A model generated the notes under the pieces. The model was not told the DNA's origin. It ran no database searches and saw nothing but the letters and a program-made list of their open reading frames with translations. A stretch of DNA of 64,000 nt, from assembly GCF_020379485.1 (NCBI RefSeq), contig NC_063434.1, positions 30,141,401 through 30,205,400 on the forward strand, read 5' to 3'. The DNA is from Brassica napus (taxonomy: Eukaryota; Streptophyta; Magnoliopsida; Brassicales; Brassicaceae). Shown here one piece after another: positions 38,047 to 49,877 of this stretch (positions within the stretch are counted from its first letter, which is position 1; each line of letters starts with the position of its first letter). The translations under genes were made by a program, and so were the position numbers.

Positions 38047-40832
38047 ATGGATGTTTCTTCTTTGGCCTCTCCTCAGGGGGGATACGATGTGTTCCCAAGC
38101 TTCAGAGGTCCAGACGTCCGTCAAACTTTTCTCAGCCACTTGCTTAAGGAATTTGAGCGCAAGGGAATCAATACTTTCAAAGATAGTCAGATCAAGAGAG
38201 GCAAATACATCAGTCCTGAGCTCAAACAAGCTATAAGAGAATCAAGAATCTGCCTCATCATCCTCTCTAAGAACTACGCTTCCTCAAGCTGGACCCTGGG
38301 GGAGTTAGTTGAGATCTTGGAGTCTAGGAAAGCTTCTGGTAAAACGGTAATGACAGTTTTCTATGACATTGACCCGTCTCATGTAAGAAAACAGAGCGGG
38401 GAATTTGGAATGGCATTTAGAAAGACTTGTGAGAGAAAGACAGAACATCAGAAGCAGAGATGGAAGCAAGCTTTGACCAATGTTGCAAGCATACTCGGAG
38501 AAGATTCACATAAGTGGTTTGGTCCTCTCCTTGAAACATTATGCTATCTTTATCCTATAACAATATATATAATGTTCAAGAAATTGGTAGGCCGTAAGTA
38601 GGCATTTTATAGTGGATTAGCTATTAAGAGGATTATTCCAAAGATATGTTTCGTAGACGTTCATTAATTATTGATTATTTTTATATATTTTACAGTTAGA
38701 TTAAATATTTTAGTTTTTGAGTTTAATTATAAAATTGTTTTGATAAATTATAATAATAGATATACAAAAAAAATATTAGATTAATTTTTGGATTCGAAGT
38801 AGTATTATTATTTATTTAAATATTTAAACAAATTTAGATCAATTTAGATTGATTTTAAATTTTAAAACGTTTAAACAATTTGAATGCATAATGTATTTTA
38901 AGAAAATCGTTTCGGTTGTGAACGATTGTTAGAACATTGTATATATATATATATATTGGTTGATACTTGCTTATAATATGATTCATTGTGCAACATTTTG
39001 AATTTTTGATGGAGGAGCCAAAGATTCTCTCTTCTCAGGGACAATGAAGCAGATATGATCTCAAAGATTGCCAAAGATGTTTCTAACGAGTTGAACTTCA
39101 CACCATCAAGGGACTTTGATTATTTAGTTGGAATTGAAGCTCACCTAGCCAAGATGACTTCACTGTTATGCCTAGAATCAGATGAAACAAGGGTGGTTGG
39201 GATTTGGGGGCCCTTGGGGATCGGCAAAACAACAATTGCAAGAGCCATATACAATCAGATTTCAAGAAGCTTCCAGCGCAGTCTCTTTATGGATAATGTC
39301 AAGAGAAGTTACAGAAGTGGTGGTGACTCTGACGATTATACTTTAAGGCTGAGGTTGCAAAGAGAGTTTCTTTCCAAGATTTTAGACCATAAGGATATGG
39401 AGATACACCATTTAGGTACAGCTCAACAAAGGTTGAAGTACCAGAAAGTTCTTGTTGTTCTTGACAATGTTGATAAGCTAGAGCAACTACAAGCTTTGGC
39501 GAATGGACCTCCCTGGTTTGGTAAAGGAAGTAGGATCATCGTGACGACAGACAATAAACATCTCTTGGAAGCACATAAGATCAAGCATATATATGAAGTG
39601 AAATTCCCATCTAAAGATGAAGCTCTGAAGATTTTCTCTCAGTCTGCTTTTACACAAAATGCTCCCCCAGAGGGTTATCTGAACCTTGCTGTTGAAGTAA
39701 CAGAGCTAACTAGTCATCTTCCATTAGGCCTATGTGTTCTTGGCAAAGCATTGTGCGGGGAGAGCGTGAGCATTTGGACTGATCAACTACCTATGATCAA
39801 AACCAGTCTCAATAGGGACATTGAACAAGTCCTAATAGTTGGTTACAATGGATTAGATGATAAAGACAAAGCTATATTTCTCCACATTGCGTGTTTGTTT
39901 GAAGGCAAAAGAGTTGATTGTGTGACACAGTTTCTTGGAAACAGTGGTCTAGATATCAAATATGGACTTGGTGTTCTTGTCGAAAGAGCTCTCATTAGTA
40001 TACTGAGTGACAAGCTTATTATAATGCACCGTTTGCTAAGACATATGGGCAGAGAGATTGTTCGTAAACGCTCTATTCAGTTGTCTATGAGATGCCGGTT
40101 CTTGATGGGTGCTTGCTACATGTACCATGTTGTTGCTGATAATATTGTAAGTCCTTTTATCTACATCACTTCATTCATTGTGGTTTCATTCAGGTGATGC
40201 ATAGAGTTTGTTCTTTTGGCTATTTTCCAGGGCACTGGAGCTGTGTTAGGCACAACCAAAGTCTGCCTCACAAATGAGAAAGCCCTAAGCGGCATGCATG
40301 ATCACCAATGTATACGATTTTGCAGAGATATGGTGGATAAGGTTAGTCTGAGTATTATACATGAGCAGTGTTTTAAAAATCGGTTCGGCAAATAATACCT
40401 AAATGAAACAATTTTTCTAAACCAATTCTTGAAAAAATCGGTCTAGACACCCACGTAATCAATAATCTCATATAAAACATCTAACGGTCGCCTAACGATT
40501 TTTCGAACATGTTAGCTACTTCATTAACTTTAGTCATGATTTCTATTTTCTAAACTTGGATTCATTGTCCTATGAAATGCACGCCTTCCGGTTTTAGTCC
40601 TGACTATCTTATCAAAATTGCTATGCAGGGGAGCAAATTGGCCAAACTAGTCTGGGATGGAATCAGTGTCTTGGTTTTGTCCATGTTTTGGCTCCTTAGG
40701 TGTGCCTTTCTTTCCATCATGAGTATGCCCACTGCTGCATTTGAACATCCGTTTTGGAAACTCAAGAAGAGACTTTCCCATCTGAAACCCAGCAAAGAGG
40801 TGAACTGCTGTGTGGACGTTGCAAGGAGCTAG
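38047..40832 (+). CDS. TIR-NBS protein lacking LRRs (truncated TNL)
   Basis: Exons 38047-38516 (TIR) and 39039-40146 (NB-ARC) join in frame (W codon split TG|G). Exon 3 starts at 40231; a GTTAGT donor after 40341 and an AG at 40628 allow a final exon 40629-40832, also in frame, for 630 residues. The TIR has YDVFPSFRGPDVR and SSSWTLGELVEI: the usual Cys is Thr, but the putative catalytic Glu is kept. NB-ARC is complete: GPLGIGKTT (about residue 214), [31 protein letters not shown], and IMHRLL with the MHD-type His intact. Only the first LRR remains (MKCTPSGFSPDYLI and GSKLAKLVWDG); a MITE lies in this remnant, and the LRR exon is replaced by an unrelated hydrophobic tail. It may be a working TN-type protein or a decaying TNL; expression data would decide. 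The upstream GTG frame is not the start. Confidence 0.65.
40368..40511. mobile_element. Small MITE in the LRR remnant of the TIR-NBS gene
   Basis: Ends GTGTTTTAAAAATCG and, inverted, ATGTTCGAAAAATCG form a 15-base imperfect terminal repeat around a 145-base body without coding capacity. It interrupts sequence that in intact TNLs is a single exon. Target duplication not resolved. Confidence 0.55.
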
Positions 40833-41605
40833 GAGACATCTCACCAGATATCTTGCTCATGTAAAGTACTTCACAATGTTAAAACTTTGGCCCCTAGTTT
40901 GATTTGGGACTGAGCTTATCAGTCGTATTATGTGTGTATTTGACTTAATGCAATTTCTGTTTCTGGTCTCTTTTAGATGCTTCCTCATATTTAGTCTTGT
41001 AATAATCTGCTCGAAGTGTTCAAGGGGAATACATAATAACAGTTTCACTAGTGATGTACATGAACATGAGCATCACTTTTACATCTAAAAGTTGGATAAA
41101 AAAATGGCTGACGATTAAATGGGAAACTCACACTATAGACAGTGTGTGTACATTGAGGAGAAAGGAGGACAGTGAAGTCCCACCATGGGGTTGGTGTGAC
41201 GTCTTTTGAAGTCAGTACTGAACTCTGTGCCACACAAACAAGTAAAGAGAGATTTGTTTGGTAAACAAAGTAGGTGAAGGATTATGAGATCCACGTCCCA
41301 TCATTCCTTGTAGGCTTCTTCACATAGTAGTATTATACTATTTTTTATTATTGTTTGTTGATGGCTTGGGGCACCAAATACTGAAATTTCAAAGCCTTAA
41401 GCATTCGATAAAGTGTGTCACAATATTCAAACTAAAGATGACTCCCCTAAGAAACCTAAATTAAAGGTACTAAAGTGTTTTGGTTTAGCAAAGTACAAAA
41501 CAAACTGGATTATCCTAAACCACTCTGTGATTCACTTCTTAATCCTTTTGCCTTTTTTTTCTTCAGCTTCCTAAACAGAGTTGGTTGGTTGTTGCTGATG
41601 GTTAG
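40833..41605. other. Intergenic, TIR-NBS to p23
   Basis: Holds the 3' flanks of two convergent genes. No LRR exon was found here, which supports real loss of the LRR domain. Nothing else recognised. Confidence 0.45.
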
Positions 41606-43026
41606 CTAGTTGTTTCTTGCCTTTTCCAGATCCGGAAGATCTGAGATCAAATACAAAGTTTTAATGTAAGACCAATCATAACAAAATGGTCTGAAGCAGA
41701 ATGATACCATCAATCTTCACTTAGACTCTACTTGCAAGTAAGGAGATTGGAGGTTGTTGAAACTTACAAAGCAATCCATCATCATCACTGCTCTCACAAT
41801 CTTCATCAACAAACTATAAAAATAAAGAGGAAAGATTATCAATCAGAGTGGCTTAGCTAAACAACAATAGAAAGAACCAAAGCAATTATGAGAAAGCACT
41901 TACTGCACTCTCATCATCTGAGGCTGTCTCAGCTGCAAACAAGAAGCAAAAATAGAGATTCTACAGTTAGAAACAATGACCAAGGATGATGTGAATACTT
42001 TAAATTTTTATATGCCTTTCTCAAAGGAGACTAGACAAAACTAATATCTCTTGTATGCAGAATACTTACAGTTAACTTCCTCATCCTCATCGCACCATTT
42101 GTTCCAGTCCACTTTGATGTAAGGTGCAGGCTTCTCTTCTGATTTCAAGATTCGTGGCCACCAGCTTCTCTCTTCTTTCTGAATTGAAAATATGATGTTC
42201 CTTAGCCCAACGTTCTTCCTATACTCCTGCAACATACATGAACATAGGACATTTGTAAAAAATAGTATTTGCTAGTTCTCATCATTCAAAGGGGAGAGAT
42301 GGCACACTTACTGGCACAACCTTCCCATATAGATCCAAGCTGAACTCAAAGAGCTTGCCTTGGGCGCCAAGAGCAGAGAAAGTGAATAGTCCCTGAGGCT
42401 CACATTTTACAGAAATGTCCTTTGCATCAGGCAAGGCGACGGTTAGGTAAACCTTATCAGACCGCTGAGCCCAAAGAACCTCCGGGTTATGACTGCATAC
42501 ATGACAAAACACAACACTTGTAACTATACTGTCTCGCCACCTAATTACACAATAAAATCAGTTCAAAATCATCACCAAAACAGAACAAAGCTTCGAATTC
42601 TCTATGACCATTTTTAACACTCAATTAATATAAGTAGAATTAAAAGATTCAAACTTTTACGAAGCATAGTGCTTAAGGCAGACTTAACACTGTTGAAGCA
42701 CATCAAAATGCAAACTTTGAAAAAGATTGTTACAGAGGAACTGTATCAATCAAGTGAAAGATCATTTCTTTGTAAATCATTATAAAACAAAGTTCTAAGA
42801 TTTGTGTCACAAAGCATTCAATTTCTCTATGACCTCAACGATCACAAGGTTCGAGCTTAACAATTAAACACTATACAAACATGAAAGCATCTTCTAATCC
42901 AAAACCCATTAGTAAACTAACTAAAAGATGATTACTTTACATCTTAGATCACAAATCACAAACTGAATCAGATTCATCTTCGGGTTCAAAGTCTACTCTT
43001 CAGTAAATCTTAAACACATACCTCAT
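41606..43026 (-). CDS. P23-2: HSP90 co-chaperone p23-2-like (CS domain)
   Basis: Binds the HSP90 N-domain dimer and modulates its ATPase cycle in the cytosol. Six exons (minus): 43026-43022 (only ATGAG), 42492-42312, 42226-42070, 41932-41904, 41813-41768 and 41640-41606, giving 150 residues. The CS-domain beta sandwich begins [19 protein letters not shown]; the p23 signature [10 protein letters not shown] is present, followed by a short acidic tail (ESSDDDG) and [10 protein letters not shown]. The five-base first coding exon is supported by a strong GTATGT donor and restores the expected M-S-x-P-E-V-L-W start. Intron 1 is about 530 bases. Confidence 0.92.
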
Positions 43027-44322
43027 GTCTTAGTGGTCGGAAGTGTGAACGGCGGATGTAAGAGCGTCGATCAAGCTCAAGCGACAGAGACAGAGAGTGA
43101 ACTCAACGAGTCTTGTAGGGTAATAAGATTCTTCTGGAGTCAAACAAAGGTAAAGGTAAAGGTAAAAAGAATCTAACAATCAGCCCCACAGTTTTTGAGT
43201 ATTTACTTACAGATCCATAAACTATAGAGATATTGCACTTTTATCCTAAAAGAAAAAAATTGTTTTCATTGGATTTCTGTTTTTTTCATATGATCTTAAA
43301 GACGTAATTCACCAAGAAGAAAATCTATTATGCCAGTTTGTGTGATTAAATTATCATCCACTAGAAGAGGTCATATCAACAAATTTTGCTAGAAAACAAT
43401 ATTGAGAAATTCCCAAAAATAGCTTTAAATTTTTTTTATTACAAATATAACTTCTAAGAATCAAAATAACTAAAATGTTTCATTAGAAATATAAATATAC
43501 ATTTATACCCCTAAAATAAATTGATATATATATATATATATTAGGGTTTAGAGTCAATGGATGAAATTGGGTTTAAGATATATAATTTAACATTTATGGT
43601 ATAGAATTTAGGATTTAAAGTTTAGAGTTAATAGTGGAGTTTTGGGGATAAGATTTCAATTTAAAAAAAAAAATTAAAATTTTCAAAATAAAAAATACTA
43701 TTTTGATCATTTTATTTTTGTAGGACTATTTTGTGATAAAAACTTAAAAATGGTTATTTGAAAAAAAAATCCCAACAATATATTCAATTTTAATAAAAAT
43801 ATTTAAATATAATTTAGAACTATTTAATGAAAAAACAAAGAGATCTATACACTAAAAAAGAGTAGTAACCAGTAATAATTAAATAAATAATACTGAGTAT
43901 ATATATATTATTTGCTAAGCTAGTAATTAACTAGTTAATAATGGACATTTTTAGACTCTAAATATTTAATTGTAACTACGTATATATGTGACCAAATCAT
44001 TTCATATTGTTAATTTGCCACATCATTTTAAAAATTTCAAGTAAACTCCATTTAATGACAAGAAAGAGTTTAAAGACAGTTTTTCTAAATATAAAAGACG
44101 ATTTGAGAGAGATTCTCATTTTTGCTTTCAGTAATAAGTAATAACTAATTAAAGAACACTAGCTAGTTATATGTTTTATTAGGATGCTTGTAATTAAACA
44201 AAGAACTAATGGACATATGCATGTTTAGATTCTAAACATTTTCTTTAACTACGTCGATACAAAAACTTAAAATTTGTAAATTATGTTTATAAATACTAAT
44301 TTCTAAACAAAAAAGAGGAGTT
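43027..44322. other. Intergenic, p23 to S1-like gene
   Basis: Contains the p23 promoter, a Mutator-type MITE (43404-43773) and AT-rich promoter-side DNA for the S1-like gene. Confidence 0.45.
43404..43773. mobile_element. Mutator-like MITE
   Basis: Left end GAGAAATTCCCAAAAATAGC; the right end in reverse complement starts GGGATTTTTTTTTCAAATAACC and continues ATTTTTAAG. The interior holds TTAGGGTTTAGAG repeats typical of Brassica Mutator-type MITEs. No coding capacity. Confidence 0.55.
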
Positions 44323-44796
44323 ATGTCATATATTCATCTTTCTTCGAGTTCGAAAATGAAATGGATGCTATTCTCATTTCTACTTATCCTTCAAACGTCG
44401 TCATCTTTTGGAAACCATTCGTCCATCGATGGAATATTACCGTTTGCACCTAAACATGTCGTGATTATTAACAGAATTAACACAAGAGCAACACTGATCT
44501 TGCATTGCAGAAACAAAGAGATAGATTTGGGGATAAGAGCAGTCCAATTCGAAGGTAGCTTTGATTTCAGTTTTCATGTCAACCTCTTTAAAACAACAAG
44601 GTATACTTGCACTTTCAACTGGCCTGAGCATAACGCAACCTTTGCTATTTTTACGGTCGATAGAGATGACAACCCAAAAAGTAAGCTTGGAGTTTGTAGA
44701 GAATGCATTTGGATCATTTTTGCTGGTGGCCCTTGTCGTGATAAACGAGATAAAACCGGTATGACTTGTTTCAACTGGGATTCTGTATCGCTTTAA
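44323..44796 (+). CDS. Plant self-incompatibility protein S1 family (SPH) homologue
   Basis: Intronless 157-residue secreted protein. An N-terminal hydrophobic signal (MKWMLFSFLLILQTSSSFG, counting from Met12, which may be the true start) precedes an S1 domain: VVIINRI, LILHCRNKEIDLG, FHVNLFKTTRYTCTFNW, CRECIWIIFAGGPC. The Cys positions and the GPC ending match the S1/SPH family, founded by the Papaver stigma S determinant; most Brassicaceae members are of unknown function and unlinked to self-incompatibility. No neighbour suggests a role. Reading frame intact. Confidence 0.85.
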   Translation: MSYIHLSSSSKMKWMLFSFLLILQTSSSFGNHSSIDGILPFAPKHVVIINRINTRATLILHCRNKEIDLGIRAVQFEGSFDFSFHVNLFKTTRYTCTFNWPEHNATFAIFTVDRDDNPKSKLGVCRECIWIIFAGGPCRDKRDKTGMTCFNWDSVSL

Positions 44797-45894
44797 AATA
44801 TATATTACATTTTTTTTGTATTTTGATTCATAATAATAATAAAATAAACAGGTCTGGTAGGAGGTATTATTATTACATATTTGTAGCTTTTCTCTTGTGA
44901 TAAGAGATTATATTTCTCTTGATGAGATATCGAAGTTAACAACTATTTATGAGAACTATACTCAATATAGATTTTGTGGATTTCTTTTTAAATCATTATA
45001 AAGAAGTTCTAATCGTTACAAAGAATTATGAAATAGCTCTCTAATCGTTACAAAGAATACAATTATCTCTATGACTGAACGATACCAAGAACTTTCTCGT
45101 CAATAACATTAATTGATATTTTTCTTCTGGGAGTGTAACACTTAAACACTAAAAAACATGAACATATATTCTAATGCATTCCTCTTAAGTAAGACGGTGG
45201 ATTTTTTTTTAACATCACAAAACACCCTAAACTTTGTGTTGATTAAGCGAACATACATCAATGCGAATCAGTTTAATCTTCGAGTTTTAAGTCTTTTAAT
45301 AAATCTTATACACGTATGTTACATTTAGAGAATTGTGTTGTTTTAAATTAGTTGATGCTTTCAAATTTCAATGCAGAATATATGAACCTTACAAGCTATA
45401 TCACTTTTTATATTATGCAGTTTAATTTTTATTGGTTAAAATATAATTAATTGTATGGTTAATGATGTCTTTGTTTATAAAATATACAAAATTAATTTTT
45501 TCATATATGTACAAAATTCTAAAACGTCAAGTAAAAAGAAATGGATAGAGTATGTTTTATTTAGTACTAGTATTACCACATGTGCTGTGCACAGCACAGG
45601 TTAATTTACTTTTAAAAAAAATTATTTGATCATTGTCATAATTTAATATCAGAATAAATTATTATTTGAACTATTATATAAAAAATAGCACGTCATAATA
45701 GAGATTCCTACATTGAAACAAAGCAGTTGAAGGGATAAAACAGATATCATTATAAAATGGATATATGTTTGTACAACTTTTTAAAATAACAAAATATAAA
45801 ATATAATTAAAATGATTTATTTGATCCCTTAATTTTGTTTGATGATTTTATAATAACATATACTTAATATAATTTACTGTAAATGGCAAAACTC
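44797..45894. other. AT-rich intergenic with a Helitron-like 3' end
   Basis: No gene. See the Helitron terminus at 45567. Confidence 0.4.
45567..45600 (-). mobile_element. Helitron-like 3' terminus
   Basis: On the minus strand a palindrome (TGTGCTGTGCACAGCACA, 45581-45598) is followed about 10 bases later by CTAG and then T, as in Helitron 3' ends. The body would extend to the right; the 5' TC end could not be located, so only the terminus is called. Confidence 0.45.
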
Positions 45895-46421
45895 TTAGGT
45901 TGGTTCCGTCCTTTTGCATGTTGAAAATCTCGGAATTACCGTCTGATTTAAAATATTATACGACCATGGTTTGTATTTTCTTAATGGGTCATTTTTGGAC
46001 AAATCCAAACACTGATTTCTTATTGAGAATAAGGCCTTCATGTTCTGGATCAAGCCCATTAGCTTCTCTCGGTCCAGAACTTCATGGATCAAACCGATAA
46101 GATCCATTAAACCGAGCTATGATCAGTTGCTTAACTGGTTCGTACCTTAAGCTACTCATTAAGACATAGCTGTTGATTTGGGTCGCATCACCACCAGAAT
46201 CGGGTAACCACGGATTGAATCCTTTTACACAGCAAGACCGGGAGTTTAAAGCACATCATGGTGTGGGAGGGTATCGGAGTTAAGACACTCTTGAGCATGA
46301 CAAGTTTCCCGGCAATAGAAAGGTATTGGTTTGCCCACCCTTTACAAAGGAGTTGATATGGATGAAATTTAACAAGGAGTTTATAAAAGTATTTAGCTAG
46401 GCAGAAAGTTGAAAACAACAA
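45895..46421 (-). mobile_element. LINE (non-LTR retrotransposon) reverse-transcriptase fragment
   Basis: At 46421-46188 the minus strand reads GWANQYLSIAGKLVMLKSVL then FKLPVLLCKRIQSVVTRFWW, the segment downstream of the RT core in plant L1-type LINEs. Weaker LINE-like or unrelated sequence continues to 45895. The remainder of ORF2 and the 3' tail are absent. Dead fragment abutting the first NYN gene. Confidence 0.75.
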
Positions 46422-46468
46422 GAAGAGACAACTATATTATTTCATTAAGACAAAGCAGGCATATATGT

Positions 46469-48416
46469 CTAAGAGGACATGGTAGTAGCATTCTTTGGAA
46501 GGGAACACTCGGCTTCTTCTGCAGTTTCCAACCTTTTTGACTGCAACCACCAAGGGAAAAGAGAAATGTAAAATGTCTTTGCTAGTCAAATTCGTTAATG
46601 AGAAATCAGTAGATTTGTTAGAAAAACTTGCCTTTGATGGCTTCTTGGGCTTGGCAGTAGACTTCTTCTTAAGAGAGGAAGACTTGCAAAGAAGGGCGGC
46701 CTTGAATTTTTTCCCCTGAAATCATACAGTTGTTAATGAGAAATCAGGTTTTGATTAAGAAAGTAAATAATGTTTGGTTAAGAAACTTGCCAAGTTAGGC
46801 TTCTTCAAGCTCCTTTTGGACTGTACAAAATAATGAGTAGAGCTGACGAGTTGTTTTATGGAGAAAAAGATTTATATTTATGTATTAAAAAAAAAGAAAC
46901 TCTAACTTGCCTTCTGAGGCTTGGGAGTATCATCCTCATCATCAGAATCAACCAAGCCGAACCACGTTACAAACTCTCGCCTTTTTGCCTCCAATTTTGC
47001 AAGATAAGACTGAAACAGTAGGAGTCAGAGATTAGATATTATCTCTATGTGAAAAAACAACTCTGGTATTATAATAAGAAGAAGAAGAAGAAAAGAAGAA
47101 AAACTTGCCTCTTGAAGCCTAACGGCGGACTCAAAATTTTCTAAGACCCGATAAAACCTCCCCGCAAGCCTAACGGCGGTCGTGGCGGTCAAAGAGATCA
47201 TAGACCTCCATTTTAAACGCCTCTAAATCTCAGGTTTCTGTCATCATGCTCCGTGCATGCATTGGAAAACTTCCATCTTAACCAACTACTAAGTTACTTT
47301 GTAACTTCTTCTATAATTTCTCATATATCTGTTTCAGATATATGTTTTCTCAATATTTCTCATATATCTGTTTCAGATATATGTTTTCTCAATTGTAAGA
47401 TGTTATTATCGAACAATTGTAAACCTTGGTTACTTTTATTTTAATGCATCAAATTTAGTCAAAAAAAAAAAAAAACTAAGATACTCATGCATCTAGAATG
47501 AAAAGGAAAACGGGAGATAAGAGGATGAAAAATTGTACTTAAATTTAGAGGAGGCAAGGATGCTTTACCTTATCTGCATGTTGGGGACTGTCGAGGTGGG
47601 CTTTGAAATCATCAAAGCTGTCGGAAGAAAAATCGTCGCATAATCCGCAACAATGCGATTCACAGCCTGTCTCCTGTCTTCTGGTATCATAGTTGGCAGA
47701 CCCTGGATCTGTAGGGGAGAAACAACAACAGCATAACTAATAATAATTTGGTGGTGTAGAGGTAGAGAGAGATAGAGAGGGAGAAGACAAAACAACCTTT
47801 CAGTAAGCCAAGCCTATCCCAGACCCACTCTCCACCAAAGTTGTCGACTAGTAGGGTTGGAGGCTCTGGGTCTGCATGTTCGGTAACGGCTGGAAAAGCC
47901 AGCAGAAGATTGTAACGGGGGCCACGATTAAAAAACACGCAAATGATATCTTCCAATAGATCGGCATGGACGGCAGTTATGAGCATCATTGACAAGGGTG
48001 GTTCAAAACGAGGTTCTCTCGAAAACAAAGCACGGCGCACACAGCTCATCATGTCGGATCCTGAATGCCAGTTGAGAGTCTAAACCTCTGATTTTTTTTT
48101 GCTACAAAAACAAAATTTGAGATAAAGAAAGAGAGATTGATTTTTTACCTAGTGGAAGCTGTTTAATAACGACTCCACCAGAAGAGAGCGCTTTCAGAAA
48201 GTCATGAGAGCTAGGGACTCCTTCCAGGTTACCAATGCCAATTATGGTGAGCGGACCATTGTAACCTTGATTCTTCAACTCCGTCTCCGTGTCTATTCTC
48301 GGACCGACTCGACTTGGGTCATAACCATTTGGGAGCGGACGGGTGTCCATGTCCCACCACACGATCGTTTTAGAGGTCGCCAACTCTGGCGTCGCCTTCT
48401 TCACGTTCTTCATCAT
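46469..48416 (-). CDS. NYN-domain (limkain b1-type) protein with C2H2 finger and basic tail, copy A
   Basis: Coding exons (minus): 48416-48149, 48060-47797, 47708-47569, 47222-47109, 47009-46911, 46820-46791, 46715-46632 and 46540-46469; 356 residues. Residues 1-175 form a PIN-like NYN fold, the putative RNase domain of plant limkain-b1-type proteins: TIVWWDMDTRPLP, GPLTIIGIGNLEG, SLMSMM-type helix region, VTEHADPEPPTLLVDN. Then a C2H2-like finger (CGLC...H-x5-H, QHADK). The rest is short Lys-rich exons (RSLKKPNL, SLKKKSTAKPKKPSK). Exon 5 is the least certain. A noncoding first exon at about 48490-48540 ends in a GT donor; the ATG there gives a stop after splicing, so the start is MMKNVKK in exon 2. 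Four introns use GC donors. Nuclease activity is not demonstrated. Confidence 0.78.
46630..47108 (-). promoter_or_regulatory. Four consecutive GC splice donors of NYN copy A
   Basis: Donor dinucleotides GC lie at 47108-47107, 46910-46909, 46790-46789 and 46631-46630, each in the context G|GCAAGT, which matches the strong consensus known for GC-AG introns. Using the GT four bases later would add GCAA and break the frame at every junction. Confidence 0.75.
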
Positions 48417-48426
48417 CTTTTTTAAC

Positions 48427-49877
48427 CTAACACAATCAGTTAGACCGATGCTAATAACAGACAAACCAGAGACTGAAAATAACTGACCTCGTGTTTGAAC
48501 CGCCAACAGGGAGTTAGAGATATAAGCTAGACGTACCATTTAGGGTTTCTTAAAACTTTACTTTGTATAAGCTTTTCTTAATGGGCTTACTACCTTTTTT
48601 ATTGTTTTATTGTTTTATTGTCTCGGTCAGATCCGAGAATTTGGGAGCCATAAACATTTATTAAGAACATTTGTTACCAGTTTTTTTTTTAATAATCTCG
48701 GAATCTATATCTATATAAAAAGATCTGAAAATTTCGGGGGTCATCAACCCCAATGAAATCATTGGTAAACAACAAGTCATTGTCTAACTAAAATGTTTGA
48801 AGCTTTCAAATCACGTATGGATTCACTTATATCAGGCAAGCAAACATTTAAAAGTAAAACCATAATGTTTCAACCCTCATTATTTTTGAATACAGTATAT
48901 TTTTGTCACTGTTTTGAATACAGTATAAACTAGTTTCTGACCCGCCCTTTCTAGGGCGGGCATATTTTTTGTTTTACTTTATTTTAAAAAAATTTAATTT
49001 TCGTATTTAAATTTTTTTGTAACGATATTTTTTATTTCTTTAATCATATTTGTGTTAATTTTTTTAATTATTACTAATAAATACATAAATATAATTAAAT
49101 TTGAAATTTGTTGCGATATTTTGTATTTGATAATCATTTTGTATGTTTCATAAAATAACCCGTAGATAATCTTAATAGTAAAAACATCAAATTGTTGTCA
49201 TATATAATAACTTTAGTTAACCTTCACCTTTCCATTAAGGCATTAACATTAAACTGTCGCCATATTTAAACAACTTCTTAATGTATATATTTTATCTTTA
49301 TTTCAAATCATAACTGTTGCTATATATGATAACTTACAGAGAAGTGGATTCCACCTTTTGTGGAAATAAGGTCGATGATAGTATTAAAAAGCAGTAAGAA
49401 ATGTAATGAAATATATATTGATTGAAGTACTCTAGCGGGTATATTCAAACAATGCAGTTATCAATAGGTCGATGATAGTGTTATATCTTTTATATGCAGT
49501 CATAAAATAATTAGTTGGACTACACCTATATCAATAGGTCATGTTCCTGTTTTAATAGAATATAGATGATAGATGATCATAATCACCAGAATACAAAAGC
49601 ATTATCTAGGTAAATCATTTTGATGGCTAATGAAAAAAAAACTGATCGAGCATATACTATGCAGATACAATATAGATGGAATTTAACAAGGCGTTGATAA
49701 AGTATTAGCTAACATACAATTTAAATCAAGACTTGAAAACAGCAACTAATAGTACAGTAGTACAAACTTTTCACCATACGAAATGGCCTTTAAAGAACAA
49801 CAAGACAACTCTCTTTCATTAAGATAAAAGACGCCTCTCTAGGAGAACATTGTAGTAGCATTCTTTGGAAAGGAGCA
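48427..49877. other. Spacer between the tandem NYN genes
   Basis: Contains the noncoding first exon and promoter of copy A at the left, a short Helitron (48930-49566), and the 3' flank of copy B. No other gene. Confidence 0.5.
48930..49566 (-). mobile_element. Short non-autonomous Helitron
   Basis: Minus strand starts TCTATATTCTATTAAAACAGG and ends with hairpin CCCGCCCTAGAAAGGGCGGG (48941-48960) then CTAG, inserted between A and T. 637 bases, no coding capacity. The hairpin differs from that of the Helitron at 23346, so it is a different family. Confidence 0.75.

Noticed and set aside
38047..40341. Calling the TIR-NBS gene a plain pseudogene
   Set aside because: TIR and NB-ARC are open with intact motifs and splice sites, so a truncated but possibly expressed gene fits better.
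13950..40832. Paired sensor/executor NLRs
   Set aside because: The TNL and the TIR-NBS gene are about 17 kb apart and separated by other genes, not a head-to-head pair.
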